Assembly (NCBI RefSeq): GCF_946479885.1
Contig: NZ_CAMLHM010000007.1
Coordinates: 1-64,000 of the forward strand
DNA: 64,000 nt
Direction: 5' to 3'
DNA from: an uncultured Devosia sp.
GTDB lineage: Bacteria > Pseudomonadota > Alphaproteobacteria > Rhizobiales > Devosiaceae
The translations under genes were made by a program, and so were the position numbers. Below, one piece after another: positions 26,237 through 37,502 of the stretch (its first letter is position 1; each line of letters starts with the position of its first letter). Below the pieces are notes generated by a model. The model saw only the letters and a program-made list of their open reading frames with translations, had not been told where the DNA came from and made no database searches.

Positions 26237-28657
26237 TCAGCTCGTATGCGGCTGCCCGCCCTCCGTTCCACCGTCGCCCGTGAGCGTGTCGCCGGTCGGA
26301 TCGTCCGGTGTCGCATCGTGGTCGGCGGTGCGCACCCTGATCTTGCCCAGGGGCTGGAAGAACTTGCCGCCCGCCGCCAGCAGGGCCGGCAGGATGAAGA
26401 GGTCGCCGATCACAGCGAAGGCGAGGGTTGAGACGAACAGCGTCCCGAACAGAGCCACCTGAGGCAGCTCCGAGAAGGTGACGATCACCACCCCCGAACA
26501 GAGGATGATGGTCGTCGCCACAATGGCCCCGCCAATGCGGTCGAGTGTGTGCTTGACCGCCTCCATATGCGGCCGCTTCTCCTCGCGACGCGAATGCAGG
26601 TAATGCGAGAGGAAGTGCACCGTATCGTCCACCGCGATGCCGAAGGCGATGGTGAGGGCGATAACGGTGGTCAGCTGCAGGCCCTGGCCGGTGAAGTAGA
26701 GCCAGGCCTCGGTGCCCAACACCGGAAAGAGGTTGGGAATGGCCGAGGCCAGCGCCACCCGGAAGGACTGGAAGGCAAAGCCGATCAACCCCAGATTGAC
26801 CAGCACCGAAATGGTGAGGTCGAGCTGCAGGCCCGTGACGATCTGGTCGGTGGCAAAGGTGGTGAGGATGCGGAAGCCGCCAATTTCGGCGCCGTCGATG
26901 CCGGCCGCGCGCATTTCGGCGGTCACGTCCTCGACCAGCTGCTTGAGGGCCTCGGAATCGATGATGGTCGGCATGAAGCCGGTCACCAGCGCCTGCGAGC
27001 CGTCATCGGTAACGAAGCGCTTGCGCATGAATGGCCCGACGGCGTCGAACACCTCTTCGCGGGTGAAGCCGGTCTCGGTGTAGTTGGTCATGCTCGCGGC
27101 CGAGATGACCTTGTTCTCGCCCAGGTGGCCCTCGAGGATTTCATGGACCTGACGCACGGTCTCGAAATCGCGGGGCGTGACATTGGGATCATTGTCCTGC
27201 AGGGGCACGCGGATATAGAGCGGCGCCACGCCGCCCACGCCGCTGTCGATCTCCTCGGCAGCCGTGAGGGCCGTAGAGTCCTTGGCGACGAAATCCTCGA
27301 ACGAGAAATGTGGTCTGATCAACCCATAGGGGATAAGCAGCAGCACGGTGACCACGATGGCCAGGATCGACAGCTGCCGGCCGAAGCGGCTGGCGATGAA
27401 CCAGCTCAGCGGCAGCGGCGCCGTCAGCACCAGGCTCGAACGTTTGGGTGCCCTAAAGCCCATGCGGATGGCGGCCTTGAGCATCAGCGGCAGGAAGGTC
27501 ATCAGGCAGACGAACAGCAGGAACGTGCCGATGGCGCCGGCAATGGCAAATTCGCGAATGCCCTGGCCGGGTGTCAGCGCCAGCGAGGCAAAGCTGACAA
27601 AGGTGGTGAGCATGGTCAGCGCCGCGGCCGGGCCGACGAGCTTCACGGTGGCGTCGACCGCCTTGTTGGGCTCCATGCCGTCGCGCCAATAGGCCAGCCA
27701 GTTGAAGACGAAGAACATCGACTCGGCAAAGCTGATCACCAGCACCAGCGTTGTGACGATGATGGTGAGGAACGAGAACGAACCGAAGAAGAACAGGACC
27801 ACGCCCATCGTCCACATGACGGCGAGGAACGGCGTTGCCGCAACCAGCAGCGCGCCGGGCAGGGAGCGCAGTGCCAGCAGCGCGATAACGGCGCCCAGCC
27901 CGAAGCCCCAGACCGTGAACTTGACCTGGTCATCCACCGCGGCATTGAGCATTTCCGAGGTCCAGATCGGCGGCCCCGTGAGCTCGATCGAGATATTCTC
28001 GTCCTGATAGGTAGCCACGGTTTCGCGCAGCGACGCGATCATCCGCTTGGTGCCGTCGCCCTTGGTCATCTCCTGATTGGGGAACATGATGAGCACCACG
28101 CCGCTCAGATCCGGCGTGATCAGGTTGCGCATCATCGGATCGTTCTGCTGCAGGTCGCTGAGCGCGACGGCGACTTCGCCGAAATCGTCCATGCCTTCGG
28201 GGACGGCGGGCACCGAGCCGCCCCGGCCATCGGGCTTGCGCAGGGTGAAGGGCGACATGGTGCCGACGGCGAACTCGTTGAGCTCGAGATCGAAGGCCAG
28301 CTCGCGCACGCGTTCGAGCGTTTCGGGCTCCGTCAGGCGCGGAGAATTGACCAGCACATAGACGTCGTTCTCGAACGTCCCGAACGTGTCCGACAGATGC
28401 TCGTAGGCGTCATAATACTGGCCGGAATGGGCATAGACGCGCAGGAGGTCGCCGTCGACATTGGCGCGGGGAACCTGGGTGAAGCAGAGAATGGAGAAGG
28501 CCAGCACGGCGATGGCAACCGCGCGCGGATAGCGCAGCGTAGTGAGGCCGATATATTCAAGGCCGAAGCCGATGGATCGATCATAGGCGAAGCGCGCCCA
28601 CAGGCGGCTGAAGAAAGAACCAACTGACACCGGGACCCGACTCCGCGAATACGGCAA
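26237..28657 (-). CDS. RND/MMPL family exporter
   Basis: 806 residues, about twelve membrane helices in two halves of one plus five, each with a large periplasmic loop. The second half carries IAFGIAVDDTVHFLSHYLHSR, with the Asp pair typical of MMPL/RND proton pathways. It is shorter than tripartite AcrB-type pumps and has no fusion-protein partner nearby, so it is more like MMPL lipid or hydrophobic-substrate transporters. The start is uncertain: TTG at 28657 or GTG at 28630. The C-terminal tail is Asp/Gly/Thr-rich. Confidence 0.85.
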   Translation of the reverse strand: MPYSRSRVPVSVGSFFSRLWARFAYDRSIGFGLEYIGLTTLRYPRAVAIAVLAFSILCFTQVPRANVDGDLLRVYAHSGQYYDAYEHLSDTFGTFENDVYVLVNSPRLTEPETLERVRELAFDLELNEFAVGTMSPFTLRKPDGRGGSVPAVPEGMDDFGEVAVALSDLQQNDPMMRNLITPDLSGVVLIMFPNQEMTKGDGTKRMIASLRETVATYQDENISIELTGPPIWTSEMLNAAVDDQVKFTVWGFGLGAVIALLALRSLPGALLVAATPFLAVMWTMGVVLFFFGSFSFLTIIVTTLVLVISFAESMFFVFNWLAYWRDGMEPNKAVDATVKLVGPAAALTMLTTFVSFASLALTPGQGIREFAIAGAIGTFLLFVCLMTFLPLMLKAAIRMGFRAPKRSSLVLTAPLPLSWFIASRFGRQLSILAIVVTVLLLIPYGLIRPHFSFEDFVAKDSTALTAAEEIDSGVGGVAPLYIRVPLQDNDPNVTPRDFETVRQVHEILEGHLGENKVISAASMTNYTETGFTREEVFDAVGPFMRKRFVTDDGSQALVTGFMPTIIDSEALKQLVEDVTAEMRAAGIDGAEIGGFRILTTFATDQIVTGLQLDLTISVLVNLGLIGFAFQSFRVALASAIPNLFPVLGTEAWLYFTGQGLQLTTVIALTIAFGIAVDDTVHFLSHYLHSRREEKRPHMEAVKHTLDRIGGAIVATTIILCSGVVIVTFSELPQVALFGTLFVSTLAFAVIGDLFILPALLAAGGKFFQPLGKIRVRTADHDATPDDPTGDTLTGDGGTEGGQPHTS

Positions 28658-28740
28658 TAAATTGGCGTAATTTCTAGGGTGTTGTCACCAAGGCGTCCAG
28701 AACTCAGCCCGGTTCGGGCCGTAATGTTGCAAGAATGCTG

Positions 28741-29787
28741 TTAGCTCACGCCGGATTCCACAATGGTCAGCGTCGCCGCCGCACAATCGATACGAGCCTG
28801 CACGCCATAGGGCAGGGTGAGCATGGGCTGGGTATGCCCGAAATCAAGGCCGGCCAGGACCGGCAAGTCGCCGCGACCTGCTTCGGCCAGCACCTGCAAT
28901 ATGGCGGTCTCGATGGCGTGCTGGTAGCCGTCATCGCCCTTCGGATCGGCGCGCGCGACGAGCAGCCCGGCCAGGCCGTCGATAATGCCCAAGGCCGCGT
29001 AGTTGCGCATCCAGTAGCGAATGAAACTGGGTGATGGCGAATCCTCGGACGTCTCGAAAAACAGGATCGCACCCTGCCAGGCCGTCTTGTCCGGCCACCA
29101 CGCGGTGCCCTTGGTCATTTCCAGCACTTCGGCGCAGCCGCCAAGCAGATGCCCGGTCGCCGTGCCGGATCCCTGCAGGATACGGGGCGCGTCGGCGGGG
29201 TGGAGAGCGCGGGGCTGGCCCTGGAGGACGGAACTCGCCCAATCCGTCGGACCAGCCGTCCAGCCTTCGGTATTTGGCGGTATGGCGCCAATAGTTTCGG
29301 CGGCGAACATGGCCCGGCGCACGCCGCTGGCGGTATAGGCATGCATGCCGGCATTCTCGGCAAAGCCGGCCATGATGCTGGGGCCATAGAATGAAGCAAG
29401 CCCGGCGGCGTAGCAGGCCAGATGCAGGGCCGTTGTGTCGGAAAAGCCGAGAAAGACCTTGGGATTGGCCCTGACAACGTCGAGATCGAGGTAAGGCAGC
29501 AGCCTGATGCAATCGTCCCCGCCAATGGTCGCGAAGATGCCGGCGATGGCTGGGTCGCGGAAGGCGTCCATCAGGTCTGCCGCACGCGCCTGCGGATTTT
29601 GCGCGATCCACTCAGCCGGGGCCAGCGTGTGGGCCATCTCCACGACTTTTACGCCAAAACGCTGTTCGAGCTGGGCCTTGCCAGCGGCATAGCGCTGCGG
29701 GAAACGGCCGGGCCCGCCCCACGAGGGGGAAACCGTCGCAATCGTGTCGCCGGCAACAAGGCGTCTGGGCTTGATCAGGTGAGGCAT
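28741..29787 (-). CDS. S66 family peptidase (LD-carboxypeptidase / MccF-like)
   Basis: 348 residues. The family's serine nucleophile lies in KVFLGFSDTTALH, a Glu in FFETSED and the His in DFGHTQPM, making a complete Ser-Glu-His set. S66 enzymes either cleave tetrapeptide stems of peptidoglycan during recycling (LdcA) or hydrolyse microcin C-type nucleotide peptides (MccF). The sequence alone does not decide; there is no microcin gene nearby. It is cytoplasmic, with no signal peptide. Confidence 0.88.
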   Translation of the reverse strand: MPHLIKPRRLVAGDTIATVSPSWGGPGRFPQRYAAGKAQLEQRFGVKVVEMAHTLAPAEWIAQNPQARAADLMDAFRDPAIAGIFATIGGDDCIRLLPYLDLDVVRANPKVFLGFSDTTALHLACYAAGLASFYGPSIMAGFAENAGMHAYTASGVRRAMFAAETIGAIPPNTEGWTAGPTDWASSVLQGQPRALHPADAPRILQGSGTATGHLLGGCAEVLEMTKGTAWWPDKTAWQGAILFFETSEDSPSPSFIRYWMRNYAALGIIDGLAGLLVARADPKGDDGYQHAIETAILQVLAEAGRGDLPVLAGLDFGHTQPMLTLPYGVQARIDCAAATLTIVESGVS

Positions 29788-29850
29788 GTCTGGAACCGGC
29801 GAGACGATCCGGAATCGTTACCATGCGTCACCATCGTTGCCCATGGTGGC

Positions 29851-29875
29851 GCCCGGCCCCTGGGAAGGGCCGGGC
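29851..29875 (-). terminator. GC-rich hairpin between the qorB-like and S66 genes
   Basis: A perfect 9-bp stem (gcccggccc / gggccgggc) lies 8 bp beyond the stop of the upstream minus-strand gene. No T-run follows, so intrinsic termination would be inefficient. Confidence 0.45.
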
Positions 29876-29882
29876 GGCCAGA

Positions 29883-30764
29883 TCAGGCGCCCAGGGCGGC
29901 GCGGTTTTCGGCAACGAAATCGGCAAAAGCCTTGGGCTTGCGGCCCGAGAAACGCTCGACGGTGTCGGTGACGGCGCCATGATAGCCGATCACCGCATCG
30001 ACCTGGAATGCCACCAGCGCCTGGGCAAAGCCCTCAGGCAGGCCGGCGGCGACCATGCCGGCAGTCAGTTCCGGCGGCGTGATGGCGATGCTGTTCACGC
30101 TCTTGCCGGTCGCCTGCGCGTAAAGGCTGGCGCGGTCATTGTTGGTGACGGGGGCAGGGCCGGTCACGTCGAGAACCGCCTTGCCTTCCGCCGTCAGCAA
30201 CGCGCCGGCGGCGGTGCGGGCCGCGTCGGCGCGCGTGACGTAGGACGTGCCACGGTCGCCGATAAGGCCGAACAACTGCCCGGAAGCCACCTCGTGAGCG
30301 GCGCTCATCAGGTTGTTCTCGGCATACATGTGATTGCGCAGGATGGTGAAATCGAGCCCGCTCTGTCCGATGGCGACTTCGGTCCAGAAATGCTCGCCCG
30401 CGAGACCTGCATCGGCATTGGGCCGCGCTGCCGGTGCAGAGGTATAGACGATGTGCTTGACGCCAGCGGCCTTGGCTGCGGCGACGGCCGCCGATTGCTG
30501 CTCGACGCGCTTGCCGATGCCGTCGGTGCTGATGATCAGGATACGATCGACGCCGGCAAAGCTCGATGCCAGGCTGGCCGCGTCGTCGAAATCGACCTTT
30601 CGTACGGTGACACCCCTGGCGGCGAGGTCGGCCAGCTTGGCCGGGTCGCGCGTGCCGGCAATGACCTTGGTGGCGCCGCGCGCCAGCAGTTCCTCGACCG
30701 CAATGCGGCCGAACTGGCCTGCCGCGCCGGTGACCAGCAGGGTTTGATCCTTGAATTGTGCCAT
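29883..30764 (-). CDS. qorB: NAD(P)H:quinone oxidoreductase, QorB-type (module 2)
   Basis: 293 residues resembling Escherichia coli QorB/YtfG: TLLVTGAAGQFGRIAVEELL Rossmann start, RDPAKLADLAARGVTVRKVD and TILRNHMYAENNL. It would reduce quinones with NADPH and protect against electrophile stress. As in Escherichia coli (ytfG-ytfH), an HxlR regulator is encoded divergently. The strong aaggag site before the ATG is clear. Confidence 0.85.
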   Translation of the reverse strand: MAQFKDQTLLVTGAAGQFGRIAVEELLARGATKVIAGTRDPAKLADLAARGVTVRKVDFDDAASLASSFAGVDRILIISTDGIGKRVEQQSAAVAAAKAAGVKHIVYTSAPAARPNADAGLAGEHFWTEVAIGQSGLDFTILRNHMYAENNLMSAAHEVASGQLFGLIGDRGTSYVTRADAARTAAGALLTAEGKAVLDVTGPAPVTNNDRASLYAQATGKSVNSIAITPPELTAGMVAAGLPEGFAQALVAFQVDAVIGYHGAVTDTVERFSGRKPKAFADFVAENRAALGA

Positions 30765-30798
30765 TTTCGCTCTCCTTGTTGCAACAAACCCGCCCTTG

Positions 30799-30810
30799 CG
30801 GCATATGCCG
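30799..30810. promoter_or_regulatory. Palindrome in the divergent qorB/HxlR promoter region
   Basis: A perfect 12-bp palindrome, cggcatatgccg, lies between the two divergent starts, with a second, tgttgcaaca, at 30777-30786. Either may be the HxlR operator; a direct repeat of ggagagt elements at about 30813-30845 is another candidate. Confidence 0.35.
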
Positions 30811-30911
30811 ATGGAGAGTAAGTATCTTAGGGAGAGTGCTATCTAGTCGTCATCGGCCGACTGCGAAAGGAGGCACTTTCGCCGCATAACGTCACCTTGG
30901 AGTAACCACCC

Positions 30912-31322
30912 ATGCGCAACACGTCTGAAGAAGCCGCGCTCTACATCGAAAAGTGGAATGCCAGCCTGGGTGGGCTGACGAGCGATTGCCCGGTGCGCGG
31001 CGTGCTCGACAAGATCAGCGACAAATGGAGCATGCTGCTGGTCATGACATTGGCCAGCGGGCCCAAGCGCTTCAACCAGATCCGGCGCGAAGTCCCCGAC
31101 ATCTCGCAGAAAATGCTGACCCAGACGCTGCGCGACCTGCAGCGCGACGGCATGGTGGCGCGCCGTGTCTTCGACACCAAGCCGCCTTCGGTCGAGTATC
31201 GCCTGACGCCTTTGGGCGCGTCGATCATCGTGCCTTTTGGCCATCTGATTTCCTGGGCCAGCGAGAACCATCCGCATATCCAGCAGGCGCGGGTTGAGTT
31301 CGAGGGCGCCGCGGCCGCCTGA
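30912..31322 (+). CDS. HxlR family transcriptional regulator (module 2)
   Basis: 136 residues. CPVRGVLDKISDKWSMLLVM, RFNQIRREVPDISQKMLTQT and KPPSVEYRLTPLG define the HxlR winged helix. A single Cys (about residue 26) precedes the first helix at the position used for redox sensing in some family members. It is the likely regulator of the divergent qorB-type gene, like YtfH in Escherichia coli. The ribosome binding site ggag lies 10 bp before the ATG. Confidence 0.9.
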   Translation: MRNTSEEAALYIEKWNASLGGLTSDCPVRGVLDKISDKWSMLLVMTLASGPKRFNQIRREVPDISQKMLTQTLRDLQRDGMVARRVFDTKPPSVEYRLTPLGASIIVPFGHLISWASENHPHIQQARVEFEGAAAA

Positions 31323-31324
31323 TC

Positions 31325-31356
31325 GCAAACAAATATTTGCAAAGATATGTTTGCAA
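31325..31356 (+). promoter_or_regulatory. Overlapping TTTGCAA palindromes, probable ArsR-type operator
   Basis: GCAAA-n6-TTTGC (31325-31340) overlaps TTGCAAA-n6-TTTGCAA (31337-31356), about 30 bp before the ArsR-family start and 3 bp after the preceding stop. The AT-rich symmetric layout is typical of a dimeric winged-helix operator controlling the ArsR-MFS operon. Confidence 0.6.
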
Positions 31357-31386
31357 TGGTAGGCGTGGACCATTGGAGGTCCCGCC

Positions 31387-31992
31387 ATGCCCAAAACCCC
31401 ATTGCGCGATATCAGCCAGGTCAAGCCTGACCCATCGGCGCTGAAGGCCCTGGCGCATCCGGTGCGGCTGCGCATGCTGAGCCTGCTGCGGCTCGACGGT
31501 CCCGCCACTGCATCGGGCCTGGCGACACGACTAGGGCTCAATTCCGGCGCCACCAGCTACCATCTCCGGCAACTGGCGCTGCACGGCTTCATCGTCGAGG
31601 ACACCGCGCGGGGCAATGCCCGCGACCGCTGGTGGAAGGCGGCACACGAATCGACCAACTATGGTGAGGACGAGGGCGACGGCGAGGCACTTGAGGCCGG
31701 CATGGCGTTCGGGCAGGCGGCGCTCAACTGGCAGATCATGCAGATGCAGGGTGCGCTGCGAAACCAGGTCAACCTCTCCCCGGAATGGCGCAAGGCCTCG
31801 ACCGTCAGCGACTATTACATCCCCCTGACGTCAAGCCAGGCCGAGGCGCTGACCAAAAAGCTGCAGGACCTGCTGTGGGAGGCCATGCAGTCGGCGCCGC
31901 CCATGGGCGGACCCTATCCAGAGGGCGTCGAACCCTTCGCTGTCATCCTGCATAGCTTTCCCCGTCCACCCGAAGAGGGGGACGCGCCATGA
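31387..31992 (+). CDS. ArsR-type winged-helix regulator
   Basis: 201 residues. The N-terminal helix-turn-helix (LKALAHPVRLRMLSLLRLDG ... SGATSYHLRQLALHGFIVED) is ArsR-like. The C-terminal half is a longer domain without recognisable metal-binding cysteines, so a ligand other than metal is likely. It overlaps the following MFS gene by 4 bp (ATGA), the standard regulator-exporter arrangement. The ribosome binding site tggagg precedes the ATG. Confidence 0.87.
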   Translation: MPKTPLRDISQVKPDPSALKALAHPVRLRMLSLLRLDGPATASGLATRLGLNSGATSYHLRQLALHGFIVEDTARGNARDRWWKAAHESTNYGEDEGDGEALEAGMAFGQAALNWQIMQMQGALRNQVNLSPEWRKASTVSDYYIPLTSSQAEALTKKLQDLLWEAMQSAPPMGGPYPEGVEPFAVILHSFPRPPEEGDAP

Positions 31993-33215
31993 GCAAGCAC
32001 GCGCCGCTCATCGCGCTCTCGGCCGCCAGTGTCCTCTCCATCGGCGGTACGCGGGTGTCCACCATCGCCATCCCCTGGCTGGTGCTGACCACGACGGGCA
32101 GCCCGGTGCTGACGGGCCTGGTGGGGTTTGCCGAAATGCTGCCCTATGTGGCGACCAAGGCGCTGGGCGGTCCGCTGATCGACCGTCTCGGCGCGCGGCG
32201 CATGGCTATCTGGTCCGACAGTCTGTCGACGACAGCGGTGGCGCTTGTGCCTCTGCTCTACTGGATGGGGCTCCTCTCCATCTGGACGCTCCTGCCGGCC
32301 GTGGCGCTGATCGGCGTGTTGCGGGCGCCGTCCGATGCGGCCAAGCATGCGCTGGTGCCCACCATCGCCACGCTGGGAGATGTGCCGCTGGAGCGCGTTA
32401 CCGGCGTCATGGGTGCCAGCGACCGCCTCGCAGGCACCCTGGGCGCCGCCAGTGCGGGTGCCCTGATCGCGCTGCTCGGCCCGGCACCGGCCCTGCTGGC
32501 CAATGCCGCGGCCTTCGCCCTGTCCGGGCTGGTGGTCGCGCTGGGCGTTCCGGGCCATCTCGCCGAAGCACCCAGGCGGGACGTTTCCAGCACCTATCGC
32601 GCCGAATTCGTTGCGGGGTGGAGCGTGTTGAGCCGTGACCCGGTGCTGCGCAGCCTCGTCATCATGATCGCCATCACCAATCTATTCGACCAGGCCTATG
32701 CCATGGTCATGCTGCCGGTCTGGGTGCGGAATTCAGGGCTGGATGTGACCTGGGTTGGGATCTTCCTCGCCACGTTCTCGGCGGGCGCCATCGTTGGGGC
32801 GAGTATCGCCGCCGCCATCGGGGACAGGCTACCACGCTTGCTGTTCTATACGCTCGGCTTCCTCTGCGCGGGGCCCCTGGCAATGTGCGTCTTCGCGCTC
32901 GACCTGCCGCTGCCCGTCATCCTCACGGCACTGCTGCTGAGCGGTCTATCGGCCGGCTTCATCAATCCGATCCTGGGCGCCATTCTGTTCGAACGCATTC
33001 CGACACAGATGGTGGGCCGGGTGACCGCGCTGGTCGGCGCCCTGGCCTGGGCGCTGATGCCGTTTGGCGGGCTCTATGCGGGCCTGCTGGTCGACCACTG
33101 GGGCGTCGTCACCGCGCTCGGCCTGACGGCGGCGCTCTACCTTTGCGCAGCCCTGGCGCCGCTGATCCTGCCAAGCTTCCGCCAGATGCAGCGGCGAGCC
33201 GTGCCCCAGGGGTGA
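31989..33215 (+). CDS. MFS transporter, probable drug exporter
   Basis: 408 residues with about twelve membrane helices and the family layout of two homologous halves (GGPLIDRLGARRMAIWSDSL near the loop between helices 2 and 3). It is most like the MFS_3/enterobactin-exporter-type group. Translational coupling to the ArsR-type gene suggests substrate-induced export. The substrate is not predictable. A 20-bp repeat begins directly after the stop. Confidence 0.87.
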   Translation: MSKHAPLIALSAASVLSIGGTRVSTIAIPWLVLTTTGSPVLTGLVGFAEMLPYVATKALGGPLIDRLGARRMAIWSDSLSTTAVALVPLLYWMGLLSIWTLLPAVALIGVLRAPSDAAKHALVPTIATLGDVPLERVTGVMGASDRLAGTLGAASAGALIALLGPAPALLANAAAFALSGLVVALGVPGHLAEAPRRDVSSTYRAEFVAGWSVLSRDPVLRSLVIMIAITNLFDQAYAMVMLPVWVRNSGLDVTWVGIFLATFSAGAIVGASIAAAIGDRLPRLLFYTLGFLCAGPLAMCVFALDLPLPVILTALLLSGLSAGFINPILGAILFERIPTQMVGRVTALVGALAWALMPFGGLYAGLLVDHWGVVTALGLTAALYLCAALAPLILPSFRQMQRRAVPQG

Positions 33216-33235
33216 TCTCCACAGCTTCCCCCGGC
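33216..33235 (+). repeat. 20-bp direct repeat, left copy
   Basis: tctccacagcttcccccggc lies immediately after the MFS stop codon. An identical copy is at 34615-34634; the two flank the third NmrA/HxlR pair. Confidence 0.75.
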
Positions 33236-33277
33236 TGGTCCTGGCACCCCCACCATGCCAGGACCGTCGGGCCATGC

Positions 33278-34120
33278 CTAAGCCTGCCAGACTGCCGCCG
33301 TCGCCTCGGCAAAGTCACGAAAGCTCCTGGCTTTGCGGCCGGTCAGGTCCGGCACGGCAGACGAAACAATCGTCGCCGCACCGTTGCTGATCGCCCTCTG
33401 GTCGCGGACCATGATGGCCATGGCCTCAGGCGGCACGTTGGCGCTTGCCAGAATGCCGGCGAACTGCGCTTCCGAAAGCGCGTGGTAGGCAATCGACCGG
33501 CCGGCCGCCTGGGCGATCACGGCCGTTGCTTCGGCAAAGGTCAGTGTCTCCGGTCCGGTCAGGTTGTAGTACTGGCCATCATGCCCACCTTCGGTCAGTG
33601 CTATCCCTGCAACTGCGGCAATGTCCTCGGCATCCACGAAGGCGACCGGCCCGCTGCCGGTCGCCGTGGCAACCATCCCGGCCTGCAATATCCCTGGCAG
33701 CAGGAAGCTCTCGGAAAAATTCTGGTTGAAGCCGCTCGGGCGCAGGATGGTCCAGTCCATGCCGCTTTCGGCGATCAACTGCTCGAGCCGCCGGCGTGGC
33801 GAATCGCCGGGCTCACCGGGAAACGTTACGCCCAGCGACGATACCGCCACGATCTTGCCCACACCGGCCAGCCGCGCCTCCTCGAGAAACGGCAGCAGGG
33901 TAGCATCCGGTTCGGCGCCGGGATCTGCGACCACCAGATAGACGGCGCCAACGCCCGCAAGCGCCGGGCGATAGGTTGCCTTGTCTGTCCAATCAAAACG
34001 GCCGGCGCCGGTAGCGCTACGGCTGGCGCGACGGACGTCAAGGCCGCGGCGTTCCAGCAGAGGCGCCAGCCGCCTGCCGATCATGCCGTTGGAACCCAGG
34101 ATGAGTGCCGCTTGCTTCAT
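33278..34120 (-). CDS. NmrA-like NAD(P)-binding protein (module 3)
   Basis: 280 residues. MKQAALILGSNGMIGRRLAP is the Rossmann start, followed by WTILRPSGFNQNFSESFLLP and the ITLTEGGHDGQYYNLTGPE-like region typical of NmrA/azoreductase-type proteins. The ATG at 34120 has agga 8 bp upstream; the open frame extends further but lacks family resemblance. It is divergent from an HxlR gene and belongs to the same broad family as the proteins at 22675 and 29883. Confidence 0.85.
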   Translation of the reverse strand: MKQAALILGSNGMIGRRLAPLLERRGLDVRRASRSATGAGRFDWTDKATYRPALAGVGAVYLVVADPGAEPDATLLPFLEEARLAGVGKIVAVSSLGVTFPGEPGDSPRRRLEQLIAESGMDWTILRPSGFNQNFSESFLLPGILQAGMVATATGSGPVAFVDAEDIAAVAGIALTEGGHDGQYYNLTGPETLTFAEATAVIAQAAGRSIAYHALSEAQFAGILASANVPPEAMAIMVRDQRAISNGAATIVSSAVPDLTGRKARSFRDFAEATAAVWQA

Positions 34121-34229
34121 TTTCCATTCCTTTCGCATCCGGCCCCTTCCTTTGGTGCCGGTAGCGACTATCTCGATGCTGTCGGGGCGCCAAACAACGC
34201 ACCGCGAGGTAAGCAAAGGCGTGCCCCAC

Positions 34230-34607
34230 ATGCTGCATGAACCCGACCATCAACCGGCTTTCACACGCGTCCAGGCGGGCATGCCGCCACAGGATTGCCC
34301 GCTCGACGCGGCCATCACGGCGCTTGCCGGCAAATGGAAGCTGAGCCTGCTGCGCACGCTGTTCCTGGCCGGCCCGCGCCGCTACAACCAGCTGCTCAAA
34401 GCCGTTCCGGGCATCAATCCGAAGGAATTGACCCGCAATCTGCGTGAGCTCGAATATGCCGGTCTCGTGCTGCGGGTATCGTCCGATGCGTCGGCGGCCT
34501 ATGGCCTGACGGAACTGGGCCTCACCCTGCGACCGGCCTTCCAGGCGCTCGGGGAGTTCGGCTCGCGTTATCGTCAGTCGCGGCAGCCGCCGGCCAAGGC
34601 AGGCTGA
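34230..34607 (+). CDS. HxlR family transcriptional regulator (module 3)
   Basis: About 125 residues: CPLDAAITALAGKWKLSLLR, RRYNQLLKAVPGINPKELTR and a wing near SAAYGLTELG. One Cys lies just before the first helix. The ATG at 34230 is chosen; a GTG at 34221 is possible. It is the likely regulator of the divergent NmrA gene at 33278. Confidence 0.86.
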   Translation: MLHEPDHQPAFTRVQAGMPPQDCPLDAAITALAGKWKLSLLRTLFLAGPRRYNQLLKAVPGINPKELTRNLRELEYAGLVLRVSSDASAAYGLTELGLTLRPAFQALGEFGSRYRQSRQPPAKAG

Positions 34608-34614
34608 TCGCGCC

Positions 34615-34634
34615 TCTCCACAGCTTCCCCCGGC
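34615..34634 (+). repeat. 20-bp direct repeat, right copy
   Basis: Identical to 33216-33235 and in the same orientation, 7 bp after the HxlR stop and upstream of gyrA. Confidence 0.75.
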
Positions 34635-34701
34635 GAAAATTAGCAATTTCCCCCGAAATCACCTAGATAAAGAGCAGTTCGAACAACCAAGAATCACCCC
34701 A

Positions 34702-37464
<2,763 letters not shown>

Positions 37465-37468
37465 GAAA

Positions 37469-37497
37469 AAGGGGCGCTTCGGCGCCCCTTGGCTTTT
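37469..37497 (+). terminator. Bidirectional terminator between gyrA and the DUF805 gene
   Basis: A perfect 9-bp stem (aaggggcgc / gcgcccctt) with a TTCG tetraloop is followed by ggctttt on the plus strand; on the minus strand it is followed by TTTTT. It serves both convergent genes. Confidence 0.88.
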
Positions 37498-37502
37498 GGT
37501 GA

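Noticed and set aside
28741..29787. Microcin C immunity protein (MccF)
   Set aside because: The S66 catalytic set does not distinguish MccF from LD-carboxypeptidase, and no microcin biosynthesis or transport gene is adjacent.
22675..34607. Genomic island or prophage covering the accessory stretch
   Set aside because: No integrase, transposase, tRNA attachment site or clear composition shift is seen, and the region contains ordinary chromosomal genes; only the single module at 33216-34634 has flanking repeats.
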